Assembly (NCBI RefSeq): GCF_039555335.1
Contig: NC_092635.1
Coordinates: forward strand, 70,840,058-70,904,057
Origin: Amphiura filiformis
Taxonomy: Eukaryota; Echinodermata; Ophiuroidea; Amphilepidida; Amphiuridae
Length of the DNA: 64,000 nucleotides
Direction: 5' to 3'
The first letter of the stretch is position 1. Every line of letters starts with the position of its first letter. The notes below the pieces were generated by a model, which saw only the letters and a program-made list of their open reading frames with translations, was not told where the DNA came from and searched no databases. Made by a program: the position numbers and the translations under genes. Shown here piece by piece: positions 12,127 through 23,419 of the stretch.

Positions 12127-13182
12127 ATGGAATTTTCGGAGGGAAATTATACAACAAATCCACCAGTCATTACCGATATCCCCAAACCTTTAGTGATGAC
12201 TGTAGTAGTTATCATGGTATTTGTGGCCATAATTGGAACATTGGGGAACACTCTCGTCATTTGCGCTGTTGTGGGTCATAAGAGACTTCGAAGTATTCAT
12301 AATATCTTTATTATCAATCTGGCTGCTGCTGACCTGATCGTTACTGTGATCATTATTCCATTCGCTATTGTAGCAGCGATAAAAGGGACATTTCTCACCG
12401 AACACGATGCACTTTGTGAGACCATAGGATTTTTTGTTGATCTTAGTTGTGTTACGTCAATGATTTCCATCGCCAACATAGCCCTAGATCGCTACATTTG
12501 TATTTGTCACAAGAACATATATCCCAAGATCTACAATAAGTTAACTGTTCCATTTATGGTGATTGGAATGTGGCTCTACTCGTTTCTGGTAGATTTACCA
12601 AATTTCGACTTTGTTGGTTGGGGAGCACATGACTTTGATCGGAAGACATTAATTGTGTGTTCGTTTTCGGCAGCGAAGGCAGGAGAATTTGGTTACATAT
12701 GGTTTTTATTTGTATTTTCGTGGGGAGTTTCGTTTACTATCATATGTTTTTGTTATTCGCGTTTGTTTTTGTTTGTCCGTCGCAGTCGGAAATCGCTTAA
12801 ACAAAGTCATCGAATATCTTCGTCAAGAAAGTCCTCAACAGGAATCAAATCGGCAGACAAACGGCTACTGAAAGTTCTCGCTGTCATTATCATATTATTT
12901 GTTATCATGTGGGCACCATTTTGCCTCATTAGCTTGCTTTACACATATGTTGAAGTACCTTCGTGGCTATATTTCCTATCCGGTCATTTGTGTGTATCAA
13001 ATAGTTCCATCAATTTCCTTGTTTATGCATTTAATAAAGATTTTCGCGAAGGTTACAAACTGGTTTTAAAGAAGTTTACTTGCGATAAAGAAGCCACAGA
13101 AGGAAATGAACGAGTTTGCATGACCATGATGACTAACATTAACACTGATTCGACATCTCAAGGTAGTCATAATAAGATATAA
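12127..13182 (+). CDS. Melatonin-receptor-like class A GPCR (paralogue A)
   Basis: A 351-residue plasma-membrane receptor in one exon. Start chosen at ATG 12127: the splice acceptor TTTTTTCATACAG ends at 12095 and the same ATGGA start follows the acceptor in B, C and D. Seen: N-glycosylation site N7, N41 (TM1), D69 (LAAAD, TM2), C97 and C178 (disulfide), DRY 121-123, then ICICHKNIYPKIYNK, which resembles the NRYCYICH...KLY second loop of melatonin receptors. TM6 has MWAP (W262, P264) instead of CWxP. TM7 has NFLVY 296-300, lacking the NPxxY proline, as melatonin receptors do (NAxxY). Helix 8 is KDFREGY, with a possible palmitoylated C319. The TM5 residues aligning with the melatonin-contacting His and with P5.50 are S198 and S202, so the ligand may differ. 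Complete and apparently functional; it is closest to pseudogene D, with B and C next. Confidence 0.88.
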   Translation: MEFSEGNYTTNPPVITDIPKPLVMTVVVIMVFVAIIGTLGNTLVICAVVGHKRLRSIHNIFIINLAAADLIVTVIIIPFAIVAAIKGTFLTEHDALCETIGFFVDLSCVTSMISIANIALDRYICICHKNIYPKIYNKLTVPFMVIGMWLYSFLVDLPNFDFVGWGAHDFDRKTLIVCSFSAAKAGEFGYIWFLFVFSWGVSFTIICFCYSRLFLFVRRSRKSLKQSHRISSSRKSSTGIKSADKRLLKVLAVIIILFVIMWAPFCLISLLYTYVEVPSWLYFLSGHLCVSNSSINFLVYAFNKDFREGYKLVLKKFTCDKEATEGNERVCMTMMTNINTDSTSQGSHNKI

Positions 13183-14274
13183 AACATAACATATCGTCAT
13201 GATTTGCATGATGACGAAATATCATATACGGCAAACCGTTCATATCTAGCACGTGACCTGCTTTAGTAACGACCAAAGCAAAAATCGCCCTCTCTAGTCC
13301 AATAACACAAAAGGATGCAGACGGCCGGTTTACAGTTGGGTGAAATTCGGCAATATGCGGATATCGTAATGACTAGCCTATAAACCTTTTCATACTGAGT
13401 AATTCCAATAAACGCGCGCTCATAAAAGTACCTCTTCAGCATCATTTACAGTGGCAAAGTTTCAGTGTATAACAGGCATCATAACTACGATGAACTTTCG
13501 ACGGTCAATTTTGGATGAGAGAGGTACTTTTGCCAACGTGCAATCAAGCGTGTGGTGGTAGTGTTGTGTAAGAGACTGACTGTGGAAGAGGTGATGCACA
13601 TAAGCAAAACGTTCTGTAAAAAAAAAATAACGGACGATTCCATTAGTATCTTATTGTGAAAAACCAAGTAGCTGAGGTGTTAGCTCAATATGCAGGAAGA
13701 TATTTCTCGCGATGACCCCTTGTTCACAATAAGCTGTATTTTCGCGCAAAAGGGTACCGTAATTCATGACATTTCTTGTCTGCCAGTTTGGGTACAATTT
13801 GACCCCTAGCTTACTGAATAAATAAGGAGGTTTTCCGAACTTTTCCGATCTTGATATGAAATGGTCTATAGGGTGTGTCACAATAAATGACACATTCGGA
13901 AATTGTTTTCTTCTAAAAAACTAAAACCAAACTGGTCTAAAATAATATGCAGTAAATGTTATTTTGTGTAATTGAAATGTTTCGTTTTAAATTTATACTC
14001 ATGGAACTAGCACTATTCTCATATAATTTGATATAACTTTAGATATCGATGTTCAAATGAGATGGGGGTAGAAAGCATGTTGAGAAACAACCATGTAACG
14101 TAGATGAAGCAGTGCTTAAGCCAAAGCCAAGTTTATGAGTCCTATAGATTTCGAATCCAATGCAGTCTGAGCCCAAATCAAGTGCAAGTCCGTCTGGAAC
14201 CGAAGTCTGGACATATATCCGAGTCGTTTGAAGCAAGTACAAGTCCCGGGTACAAGTCCTCTAAAAACGGACTG
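13183..14274. other. 3' flank of receptor A, no further gene
   Basis: AATAAA occurs at about 13407 and may serve A, which would give a 3' UTR of roughly 240 bases. Otherwise nothing recognised. Confidence 0.35.
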
Positions 14275-14615
14275 GGTCTGCACCCCTGTGGTAAATTTGT
14301 GACTATTTTTCATTTTTCTCAAAAAATAATAACACACTGGTAACAAAAGTTATGTATATTATTGGGGCAAGTTATCCAATTACTACACTGAAATTTCAGC
14401 GACTCGAGACAAGCGGTTCAGTATATATGATAGGAAATGAGGTACATCCTAGCGGTACCTATATTTCTTATCATAAATAACGAGTCGCTTGTCTTGGGTC
14501 ACTGAAATTCCAGTGTAGTAATTGGATTCCTTGCCCCTATAATATTCATATATTTTGTTACCAGTGTGTTATTAGTTTTTGAGAAAAATGCAAAAATAGA
14601 CACAAAATTACCCCC
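14275..14615. mobile_element. Degenerate MITE of the TTAA / CACCCCTGTGGTAAA family
   Basis: Two arms of about 150 bases (GTGGTAAATTTGTGACTATT... and its complement) surround a GGTACATCCTAGCGGTACC centre. The same structure is at 26882-27239, where both TTAA flanks are intact. Here the right TTAA (14616-14619) is present and the left end is decayed. A piggyBac-like non-autonomous element is inferred from the TTAA duplication. Confidence 0.7.
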
Positions 14616-14929
14616 TTAAGTCTGGCTTCGAAGGAATCTGCTCTGATACCCGCCCATGTTGTGAATCGACATCATATTTTATTTTATAAAAAAAATACAT
14701 TTTTCTGTGTTACACACTTTCATACACTTTTGACAGGGTTGTGGTATATATATTATAACTACCGTAGAAACCCGTCTATAAGGAATAGAAGCGACTGTGA
14801 TGATAGCATATTTCACGCTAGCGCCCTCCACAATATTATATCATTATGGAATTTGAGCAAATCATTTACCGACACACGCAGGTATACAATGTATTATTTT
14901 ATCTTTATTTCGCATCTCACGAGCATAGC

Positions 14930-15001
14930 TCACTTGGCAAGGCATAAGACTTTGGTTCTTTAGATCGGAAGATGTTGAGTTCGAGCCTCATCACGGTCAC
15001 A
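14930..15001 (+). repeat. tRNA-like sequence, probably a SINE head
   Basis: CATAGCTCACTTGGCAAGGC looks like a tRNA A box and GAGTTCGAGCC like a B box about 40 bases later. The acceptor ends do not pair well and a T-rich tail follows. I read it as a tRNA-derived retroposon head or tRNA relic. Confidence 0.4.
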
Positions 15002-15664
15002 CAAACTTTTATAAACAAAATATTGTTCAAACTTTTCATTTATATTTTCTTGCATTTTCTAAAGACTCCTTTCGTGATCATTTTTTTTTCATATTTAGTT
15101 TAATTTATTCTATTGTTTTTCTTTTATTGTTTCTTTTCTTTGTCTTTTTTTCTTGTTTAATTTTATTTTTTCTTTATTTTTCTTTGATTCATATAATATT
15201 GGCAGGATAAGGAGAGGAGGGAACTAAAGACCCATTCAGTGATTTGCTCATCCGGACGATCGTAAAAATCATCAAAATTCACCTTTGTCATTGTCATAGA
15301 TGTGGTAACATAGCCTGCTAGTGGTTCAGCAGAAAACCGTGTGACACATAATATACATTTGGCTACATTTTATTATACGATAAATACGAATTTATTAAAC
15401 ATGGTAACAAATATTCTCTAGCAGATCGGTTATACGATGGAACTGGTAGGCATAGGCCTATTATAAATTCGGGATATTAAATATCTTCCTGACGAGACAG
15501 ATCTGCGCATGTGGTCAAAGACGATTCCTTACTAGCCACAGACCGTCCGCTGGAATTAGTTGAATCGCTATGGCTGTTGGTCGGACCTCTCATCTCTCCA
15601 CATCGATTGTGACCTATCCCCGACATTGCCCTTATGAACTCACATCCTCCTGTTTTATTCAATA
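15002..15664. other. Non-coding, T-rich then unremarkable
   Basis: 15050-15190 is strongly T-rich (runs of TTTT/TTCTTT), consistent with a retroposon tail or simple low-complexity DNA. No gene seen. Confidence 0.35.
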
Positions 15665-15958
15665 CGCTGGCGAAGTTACGTAATAATCGGATTAACTACC
15701 ATAGCAATAGGTGAAAACAATTTTTGAATATACCGCGTTATACACTGATACGTTCAGGCGGTACCTCTTCATTGAACCATATCATGCTGCACCTGTAAGA
15801 TCTTTGAAAAGACCAGTATTGTATTCAATCTATGATTGCAGACATACACAGTACAGGTGATGAGTGTAACCTGCTTGTAGCGCAGCGCGATATGTTCAAA
15901 ATTGTTTTCACCTATTGCTATGGTAATTAATCCGATTAATTACGCAACTTCACCAGCG
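15665..15958. mobile_element. MITE with CGCTGGCGAAGTTACGTAAT ends and TA duplication
   Basis: CGCTGGCGAAGTTACGTAAT at the left is mirrored by ATTACGCAACTTCACCAGCG at the right, with about 60 bases of inverted similarity (GGATTAACTACCATAGCAAT continues the arm). TA flanks both ends, as in Tc1/mariner-type elements. A second copy is at 16020-16281 and diverged parts lie at 35150-35520 and 53040-53280. Confidence 0.75.
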
Positions 15959-16019
15959 TATAATGGCCGAATAAATTCTGACCATCACTTGGCTTGTTGG
16001 ATTCGTCTATACTACAATT

Positions 16020-16281
16020 CGCTGTCGAAGTGACGTAATAATCGCAATAACTACCATCAAGCAGATTGCACTAATCACCCGCGTATGTCACCAAACATAG
16101 ATTGAATACCACTCTTTTCATAAATACTAATCTTACATGGCGAGTGATTAGCATTTCTTTGACAACTATGGTTTAATGCATAGGTGCCACGTGAACGATG
16201 AAGTGCAGGGCTATATATTCGAAATTGTATTCATCAATTGCTATGGTAGTTAATCCGATTAATTACGTCACATCGACAGCG
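16020..16281. mobile_element. Second copy of the CGCTG...CAGCG MITE
   Basis: CGCTGTCGAAGTGACGTAAT at the left and ATTACGTCACATCGACAGCG at the right are inverted repeats related to those of 15665-15958. The centre differs. It lies only 61 bases from the first copy. Flanking bases are ATT/AAT rather than a clear TA. Confidence 0.7.
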
Positions 16282-16950
16282 AATAGCCTATAGTATGGGT
16301 TCAAGTGGAACAAAAAATAGTGTATGTCCATTGCTAGCTATGGTAATTAATCATGTTAGTGTTTACATCACTACTTCGGTGAAGACAAGAGAAGTGTGCC
16401 TTCTCTACCAACGCCTGTGATATAACAGGTGCAAGCGAAACAAAATTGAATGACCAGAATAGTTTCCTTTGTCAGATGAATTGATTGAAGTTTTTGAAGA
16501 CACTCTATTCTTGATGGGACAATAGATTCAAATATGGAATAATTATTATTCCTCATCTATTTTTTTTATTGAAAAAACTGCAATTGTGGCAACAGAACAA
16601 TATTTATTTTGATTTCATTTCAAGTAGAAACAAAATCGTGCTTAAGCCAAAAACGCACCCTACCTCAAGAATTGGGATGGCACAAAGGTGCAACATAGGT
16701 TTTATTGCAAAGACGAGGACAGACAAGTAGTTACAACACATCTGTCTAACCGTGGGTTTCGCTATTATTTAGAATAAATGCTTTTACTAGTTTCTATAAA
16801 ACCACAAAATTACTAAAAAAAACTATAAAAAAACTAAAAAAACAAAAAAACAAACAAAAAAAACGCACCTAAAATTAAAAGTAGAAAGGTAGATTTGAAG
16901 AAAGATAAAAAGAACATGTCAAAAGTTAAAATTAAACGAGAATGAAAAAA
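16282..16950. other. Non-coding, nothing recognised
   Basis: Includes an A-rich stretch at about 16800-16865. No exon or RNA gene is supported. Confidence 0.35.
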
Positions 16951-16954
16951 CGGA

Positions 16955-17032
16955 ACCGGTGCCCGGACCATGCTCTCTTCAGCATGTCTTCAGTTCCAAA
17001 GTCTGACGCTCTATCAATTGAGCTATACGATC
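16955..17032 (-). repeat. tRNA-like sequence, probable SINE head
   Basis: On the minus strand, TATAGCTCAATTGATAGAGC is an excellent A box, and the next stretch can form an anticodon-like arm (TCAG/CTGA). The B-box region (CACCGGTTCCG) is poor and no acceptor stem forms. A tRNA relic or SINE is favoured over a working tRNA gene. Confidence 0.4.
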
Positions 17033-18380
17033 CTGATATACGAAACAGTCGTTATTATGTCAATACAATTGATTGGTGTTACAACATACTTAGATGGAAT
17101 GCATAGCCACCCAGTGCCAGTATATAATTATTTGCTCAAACTCCAAATACAACAAGCAACCAATTTTATTGAGGGCGTTTCTTAGGTATATCCTTGTAGA
17201 CGGGGTTTTACGGTATGATATTAAAAGCAATATTATAATTGTGGTAATTACATTTATAATTGTATTTTAATTATAATTGACCACTGTAATTATTGTTCAA
17301 TTACATTGACAAACTTTGAGGTTCAGATGACTTTGAGGTTATTTATGCTGTACAAGAAACATAAAAAAATATTATAATTTTGATGTAAATGATCTTTAAA
17401 ACTTGTCTGTTTTATCACAGAAATCTTACTAAAGAATAGGCCTTCCTGAAATTCTTCGTTACCTAGATCCACATCAACAATAAGCCCAGTCGGCATTGGA
17501 AGTTTGCAATGCATTGTAGGACAGTTTTTGCAGTTTTGGCACACTTTGTCCTTTGACCTTTCAGAAAATTTAGAAATATTGGGTTTTTGTACGTACAAAA
17601 TATAATCTAAAATGTTTTACAATATTTAAAACAAATATAAAAATATTAGTATTTTATAAATTAATTATTTGGTATTTTTAATGATCAAAATTGTGACAAT
17701 AATAAGAAAATTAATAATAATTACGTCAATTTTCCGATATGTCAGAGGTCAAAGTGTCCCAAAACTGCTCTCAAAAACCGGAAGTTAGAATGGCGATTGA
17801 GCTTATCCAATAGGCAATAAACTATTGTGCTGTTTTTTCAAGATAACGAGTTATTCTAATGTAGTATTGCAAACTATTCTTTATTATAAACTTTATTATA
17901 GTTATTATGACGGAAAACAATTTAAGACCATTTCCACCCAAATCCGAGAATTTATCTTATTTGATCCCTGTGTAGCCCCAAAGTTTGAGTCTAGAAATGT
18001 TACATTAAACAATTCGTACTCTAGCTCAATAATAATGATGCTTGAATTTGATAATATCTGTAATATGTTGTATGTAAAATAAGAAAGTCTATATATAAAA
18101 TATTGCAAATGATCCGGAACAACTTGAACCCATCGGAAATCATAATGACTCCCAATAATCCTTTTCTAATATCCAAATTGTGACGCACTTCCCTTGGAAA
18201 ACGATTTACCATGACCCTGAATTTGTTCAACATGTGGTGGGTCTTGTTCTGATTCCCTGCGTAGAAGGGATGCACCATGTACTATTACGGTGTTTCGCTG
18301 GGATGAGAAATGCATACGTAGGCTCATTGGTCAGGGCATCAGTTTCCTTGTTCTTTGAAATATTTGCTATCGTTTGAATC
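17033..18380. other. Non-coding, upstream of receptor B promoter
   Basis: 17236-17300 is an AT-rich imperfect palindrome built on TTATAATTG/CAATTATAA. Nothing else is recognised. Confidence 0.4.
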
Positions 18381-18381
18381 A

Positions 18382-18481
18382 TATAAAAGGAGTCCGCCCT
18401 TCACAATCATTATTGTGATATGTAGGACGTTCCATGTATATACTTATCTGACGTGTCTGAAGAGGATTTACCGTGTTGGAG
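18382..18481 (+). promoter_or_regulatory. Promoter and non-coding exon 1 of receptor B
   Basis: TATAAAAG at 18382-18389, then CCTTCACAATCATTATTGTG as the likely start region, parallel to receptor A. The exon would end at TTGGAG|GTATTC, with the donor at 18482. The last 25 bases match the length and CTGAAGAG start of the other paralogues, although GTATTC is a weaker donor than GTACGT. The acceptor is at 19277, giving a 796-base intron. Two tiny upstream ORFs lie in the exon: ATG directly followed by TAG, and a five-codon ATGTATATACTTATCTGA. Confidence 0.65.
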
Positions 18482-19308
18482 GTATTCAAGTTAGAATCTC
18501 TACTATTTCAACAATTCTAATTTGCAAATTGAAAGAGAATAACTGGAAAGCAGCTTATGAAAGAAACGACTCAAGCGGTTATGGGCACCAAATAAGCATA
18601 CTTCCCGAGTAAGCTACTAGTTTATTAAGTTGATGAGTATAAGTGGCGATTTTGTGATTTCCAAATCTAGGTAAGTTATTACATAAGCTTACATAGACTA
18701 GTAAAGTTACGCTGCTAGTATTCTTGTTTATTTACTCGGCAACTTACCTTCTTGGTCTCTAGCAGATTTATTCTGCTCCGTTCTGATACTGGCGTACCAT
18801 AACACAAATCTTTTTGTCTTTATCTGCTAGGCGTAATCTTCTAAGTATTCTTAATGACAAGACAAATATATCAAGTAACCTCTATTCCCAGAATCACTCC
18901 ATTCGTAAAAAAAATAAAATAATGGAGCGATAAAGCACATTGGCGTTACGTCCGAAGATGTGTGTTACGTGCAAATATCATATGGCTATACCAACTCTGT
19001 TACGTCTGGTAATGGACGCGGATTAGAACACTCGTTGATAAAGGCTTATACGATTAGTAGCGAGACCATTAGTATTCACGAATTTTCAAATCCATTGTCA
19101 TTATCCTTTACGTAATGTACCCCGATTTGGTACACATAGCCGAATATGTTCTATAATGATGCATAATTATTTTGTGAACAGAATAAGAAACGAAAGCATT
19201 GAATACAACATGATGTAATACTAGTCTAAATCATTAACAAATGTTTCTTCTTCTTTTTTTCTTCTTTTTAAATACAGAAAACCGTCGATAGTGATATATC
19301 CCAGGAAA

Positions 19309-20349
19309 ATGGAACCATCGATAGGGAATTATTCAACATCTCCAACAGCCATATCTGACATCCCCAAAGCTTTAGTGACGACTGTGGTAGTTATCATGAC
19401 ACTTGTGGCCATAATTGGGACACTCGGGAACTCTCTTGTTATTTTGGCTGTTGTAGCGCACAAGAAACTTCGAAGTATTCATAATATCTTTATTATCAAT
19501 CTGGCTGCTGCTGACTTAATCGTTACTGTGCTAATTATTCCCTTTGCCCTTGTCGGAGCAATAAACAAAGGATCATTTCTCACCGAACACGATGCAATTT
19601 GTGAGACCGTAGGAGTATTGAGTGTTCTTAGCTGTGCTACGTCAATATTTTCCATAGCTAACATCGCCTTAGATAGATACATTTGTATTTGTCACAAGAA
19701 CATCTATCCCAAGATCTACAATCGGTCAACTGTTCCATTTATGGTGATGGGTATGTGGCTATACGCATTTCTTATAGATTTACCAAATTTTGACTTTGTT
19801 GGTTGGGGAAAACATGACTTTAACCCTGAAGTACGTGCATGTTCGTTTTCTGGAATGAAGGCTGCTGAATCTGGATATATTTGGTTCCTTTTTGTATTTG
19901 TGTGGGGGATATCGTTTACTGTCATATGTTTTTGTTATTCGCGTTTGTATTTGTATGTCCGTCGCAGCCGGAAAGCTGTTACGCAAAATACAGTAACTTT
20001 GTCAGGAAAATCCTCAACGGGAATCAAACCAGCTGACAAACGGCTCCTGAAAATTATCGCCGTTATTTTTATTTTGTTCGTCATCATGTGGACTCCGTTT
20101 TGCATCTTTGCTTTGCTAAATACACATGTTGAAATACCTTTCTGGTTGTATTTCTTACCCGGTCATTTGTGTCTTTCAAACAGTTCCATAAATTTCCTTG
20201 TTTACGCATTTAATAAAGACTTTCGCGAAGGTTACATATTGGTTTTAAAGAAATTTACTTGCGAGAAAGAGACCCAAAAGGGAAACACATGTGTTAATAT
20301 GATGAACATAAACACTGATTCTACATCTTTAGTTAGTCATAATGAATAA
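19309..20349 (+). CDS. Melatonin-receptor-like class A GPCR (paralogue B)
   Basis: A 346-residue receptor in a single exon. Start ATG 19309 lies 31 bases after the acceptor AAATACAG, the same spacing as in A. Differences from A: one extra residue in the TM2-TM3 loop (AINKGSF), TM6 motif MWTP rather than MWAP, a shorter third loop (SRKAVTQNTVTLSGKS), and C-terminal KKFTCEKETQKGN. Conserved: glycosylation site NYS at 7, GN in TM1, LAAAD, DRYICICHKNIYPKIYN, LPNFDFVGWG, NFLVY in TM7, KDFREGY. No disruption seen. The conserved TG[IL]K.ADKRLLK before TM6 is a strongly basic coupling region shared by the array. Confidence 0.88.
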   Translation: MEPSIGNYSTSPTAISDIPKALVTTVVVIMTLVAIIGTLGNSLVILAVVAHKKLRSIHNIFIINLAAADLIVTVLIIPFALVGAINKGSFLTEHDAICETVGVLSVLSCATSIFSIANIALDRYICICHKNIYPKIYNRSTVPFMVMGMWLYAFLIDLPNFDFVGWGKHDFNPEVRACSFSGMKAAESGYIWFLFVFVWGISFTVICFCYSRLYLYVRRSRKAVTQNTVTLSGKSSTGIKPADKRLLKIIAVIFILFVIMWTPFCIFALLNTHVEIPFWLYFLPGHLCLSNSSINFLVYAFNKDFREGYILVLKKFTCEKETQKGNTCVNMMNINTDSTSLVSHNE

Positions 20350-20389
20350 AAAAATGAAGAATGATATCATCGTCATTTGCAATATGCCG

Positions 20390-20427
20390 AATAAAAGTTA
20401 TTATAAAGCATAAAAAAAAAAAAAAAA
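20390..20427 (+). terminator. Polyadenylation signal region of receptor B
   Basis: AATAAA at 20390-20395 lies 41 bases past the stop codon, followed about 15 bases later by a genomic run of 17 A (20411-20427). The A run could be a remnant of reverse-transcribed sequence, but the gene retains promoter, exon 1 and intron, so it is not a retrocopy. Confidence 0.5.
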
Positions 20428-20517
20428 ATGCAGTTTAGGCAGTTTTGCTGTCAGCAAAACTATCGTATATGCTGCACTTAACATTTATCTATGAGAGAAA
20501 TGGCGCCGTGGTGTATG

Positions 20518-20957
20518 TGATCACCTATAATTAAAGACAGAGATAAAAAGATTTTATCGCGTCTGACGTCACCTGTCAATCAAATTCGAGCACGGTTTGT
20601 TTACAAGTGTCGTGATGATGACTTGCTGAACGCGGCGGTATAACCGGGTGCCTTATTGTTAATTTGCACCTTCAAACATGCAAACCATCTCAAAAGTTAG
20701 GTCTTTACAGTAGGAAACTTTCTTTCGCGAAGGCACCATGTCAACAATGTCTAGAAAAGCTGCTTTTTGCCTTGTAAAAGTACGTAATTTTTCGCCATTT
20801 GCTGCTATTCCTTTTCTCCGATCAGCACCAGATAGATCGGTCTTCCTTTTACGCGCTATTAACCTGTGTAAACCAATCAAGGATCGTAATTGACAGTGCC
20901 ATCAGACTCGATAAAATCTTTTTATCTCTGTCTTTAATTATAAACACGCATAATCAC
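20518..20957. mobile_element. Foldback element, about 75-bp arms
   Basis: The arm containing TATAATTAAAGACAGAGATA and AAAAGATTTTATCG is repeated inverted at the right (CGATAAAATCTTTTTATCTC, then TGTCTTTAATTATA). The centre (20600-20880) is unique in this window. A non-autonomous DNA transposon is inferred; no clear target duplication found. Confidence 0.65.
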
Positions 20958-21790
20958 CGCGAGATCAACTTTGAGAATGGATTGTCGACAACCCCATTAT
21001 CTGCGCAAATCGGACAATCTAGTAATTTACCTTTGCCAGTTTACGAATATAACATGCAGAACGTATGATGATTATTAACTTGAAAAGACTTTCTAACATC
21101 TAAAGGAGCTTTTGAAAATATCCATAGATGCAATGTTGAAAAATATAGGTCACAAACACCAAGCCCCCCTATGTATGTAGATTGTGTGCACTTGTATACG
21201 TAAAAAATTTACTGGAAGTTTTCGGATGCAAGGGAAAGAATGTATGACAAACGTGGACACAACGAAAAGATTGTGTTGTCGATGTAAAATTTTGTTTAGA
21301 CAAAATAGTCAAAATGAAAAACAGGCTTGTCTTACTTGATTCAGTTAGCAGGTGTACATGGAAATATGTGAAGAATTTTGCATGCATGACAAATTCTCGA
21401 GTAAAAATAAAAAATAATGTTTTAAACGGTTGTTCTGTTTGGAGACACACTTGGGTCCTGATGCGACCAGGCTCAAACAAAATCTTCAAGCCAGGCTAAA
21501 GAGTGAGAAACAGGTTTGACTATCAAGTGAACAATGTGTGTGTAATTTGATTCGATTTCATGTCTGAGTTTAAATTTATGGACAAGTATTTGGTGTAGAT
21601 GTCACGAGGGTCAGATTTATCATTGGGCCCAGAGGCCACGATCTGGAAGGGAGGTGTGCAACATTTTGAGAGGAAATAATAATTATAATAAATAATTAAA
21701 AAAAGAGAAAGTGGGAATAAGCATCTTCCATTGGCCCGGTTTTAGGCCACGATTGTTTTAATGTTGCCAAATTTTAGCACTAAATTGCAA
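20958..21790. other. Non-coding, nothing recognised
   Basis: A minus-strand open frame of 106 codons at 21169-21489 has no recognisable domain and no support from repeats or splice sites; I do not call it a gene. Confidence 0.35.
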
Positions 21791-21801
21791 ATGGTCCCGG
21801 T

Positions 21802-22207
21802 CATGGGTAATTACCAAGGACATGGAAAACAAGATCAATGCATTTGCAACATCTTGCTACAGAGTCATGTTAAACATCAAGCGTGTGGATCGGATTCCAA
21901 ACGAAACCATCTACGGCCTGGCCGGCACCACTCCACTGGTTGCCAGAGTCAAGATTCGTCAACTCAAATTTCTCGGCCATATACTGCGTCTTGAAGATGG
22001 CGAGCCTGTGAAAGAATATGCGCTTTATATTCCACCACATGGGAAGAGGAAACCGGGACGACCGCGCACACTGTACTTACAGTATGTCCAGCACCTCCTG
22101 GGAGATACTGAAGGGATGCTGCAGCCAAACAAAATTGTTTCGCTTGCCCAAGATCGCATTAGTTGGAGAAAGCTTGTAGTCGCCTGCTCCGCAGCCGACT
22201 GATGATG
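21802..22207 (+). mobile_element. 5'-truncated RTE-like LINE copy with target duplication
   Basis: About 400 bases matching the 3' end of the LINE at 44286-48470, encoding the C-terminal region from ITKDMENKINAF to the end (VVACSAAD), in frame at 21822-22202. It ends in GATGATG, the simple-repeat tail expected of RTE-type LINEs. ATGGTCCCGGT at 21791-21801 recurs at 22208-22218, an 11-bp target-site duplication. It codes for no reverse transcriptase motifs, so it is a dead copy. The 5' truncation point is almost the same as in the copy at 55476. Confidence 0.85.
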
Positions 22208-22422
22208 ATGGTCCCGGTAAAGTCATTTGAGGATACTCGAGCAACTCTTGAAAAACTTAGGTTACAGTGGTGGAGGTGTGGTGTAACATCCGGGGAACTA
22301 AGGACCGATCATATTGCCATGCCCAGGGACCAGCAAAAGGTAATTCCGGCCCTGGCTGTAACGGACGCAGTCAAGAGACATTTCCTTAGAAACATGGAGG
22401 TGTATAGAGTGTTCTTATAATT

Positions 22423-22695
22423 GGTCCCTTCCAGCCGTTGATGGCGTTTTGGCTCGGCTAACTCCAATCAGGCCTAGTCTTTGTCTCGCGGGTAGTAGAT
22501 CAGTTTCCCAGTCTGTAACACAGACTAATCCAGGCCGGAATTGGCGATGCCAGGCTACACATTCGTCCTTGCTTTCAGCATTGACTGCTTTCAGTTTTCA
22601 GGCAACACAATCGTCCTCGCTTACAGTTTTCCGCTTCGATAATTCCGGCCTGATTGGAGTTAGCCGAGCCAAAACTCCATTAAGGCGAAGGGACC
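22423..22695. mobile_element. MITE with GGTCCCTT ends
   Basis: GGTCCCTTCCAGCCG at the left pairs with AAGGCGAAGGGACC at the right, and GGCTCGGCTAACTCCAATCA pairs with TGATTGGAGTTAGCCGAGCC, giving arms of about 55 bases. The stretch just upstream (22219-22420) is GC-richer than its surroundings and may belong to the same or another element. Confidence 0.7.
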
Positions 22696-23419
22696 GACTA
22701 TATATAAGAAAAATCTATAACTTTGATTATATTGTTCTTGAAAGATGACTATTGGTGTGAGATCGAAAAAGAATTTTCCTTACAAATTGTGTGTGTTGTT
22801 TAGATTTATTACAAATTGTATCATTTGCTGAGGAAGACATCCTCAATGTTTTTCAAAATTCTGATTTTCACACAATAGTAATGTACTTTAATAAACTAAC
22901 ATATCCTGCAAAAACCAAGGCCTTTTGATGATCGATTCCGGTGATCGATTTGACAGCTCTTTACTTGTTACGTAAGAACTGGATCGCAGACTCTGAAAAC
23001 ATGTAGCGCCCAGTTCTGAATTCACAAGTCAAGAGTCATCAAATCGATCAACGAATTTTATCATTATGCTGAACAAGGATAAACCAAAAAAATCAGGTGA
23101 CCAACTTTTATGTTCTCTGAACAAAAGTTCAATCCTTCATTTAAACATTAGATAAGTTTTCGCATGATAAATTGACAAAATAGGAAAATGATGTATTAGA
23201 AACGTTTTCTATTTCTATTCTCAAAATCGATGGTCAATGTTTATTTTTCAGGCCAATCTTAACTAACTGAAATAGCCCATAGCGATAAGAACTAAATAGG
23301 GCAATACAGGGCTCGCAGGTTTTTGACGCAGGTGAAAAAAAAACCCGCGGTTTTAACCGCTTGGCAAAAATGGCAAAAACTAAAATAAGTGATTTATAGT
23401 TTTATATGTGCGGTTATCG
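22696..23419. other. Non-coding, nothing recognised
   Basis: No supported exon, RNA or long repeat. Confidence 0.35.

Noticed and set aside
20411-20427. Receptor B as a processed retrocopy because of the A17 run
   Set aside because: B keeps the array promoter, exon 1 and intron, and shows no target duplication.
20659-21489. Short minus-strand frames at 20659-20880 and 21169-21489
   Set aside because: The first lies inside a foldback element, the second has no homology signal; both look random.
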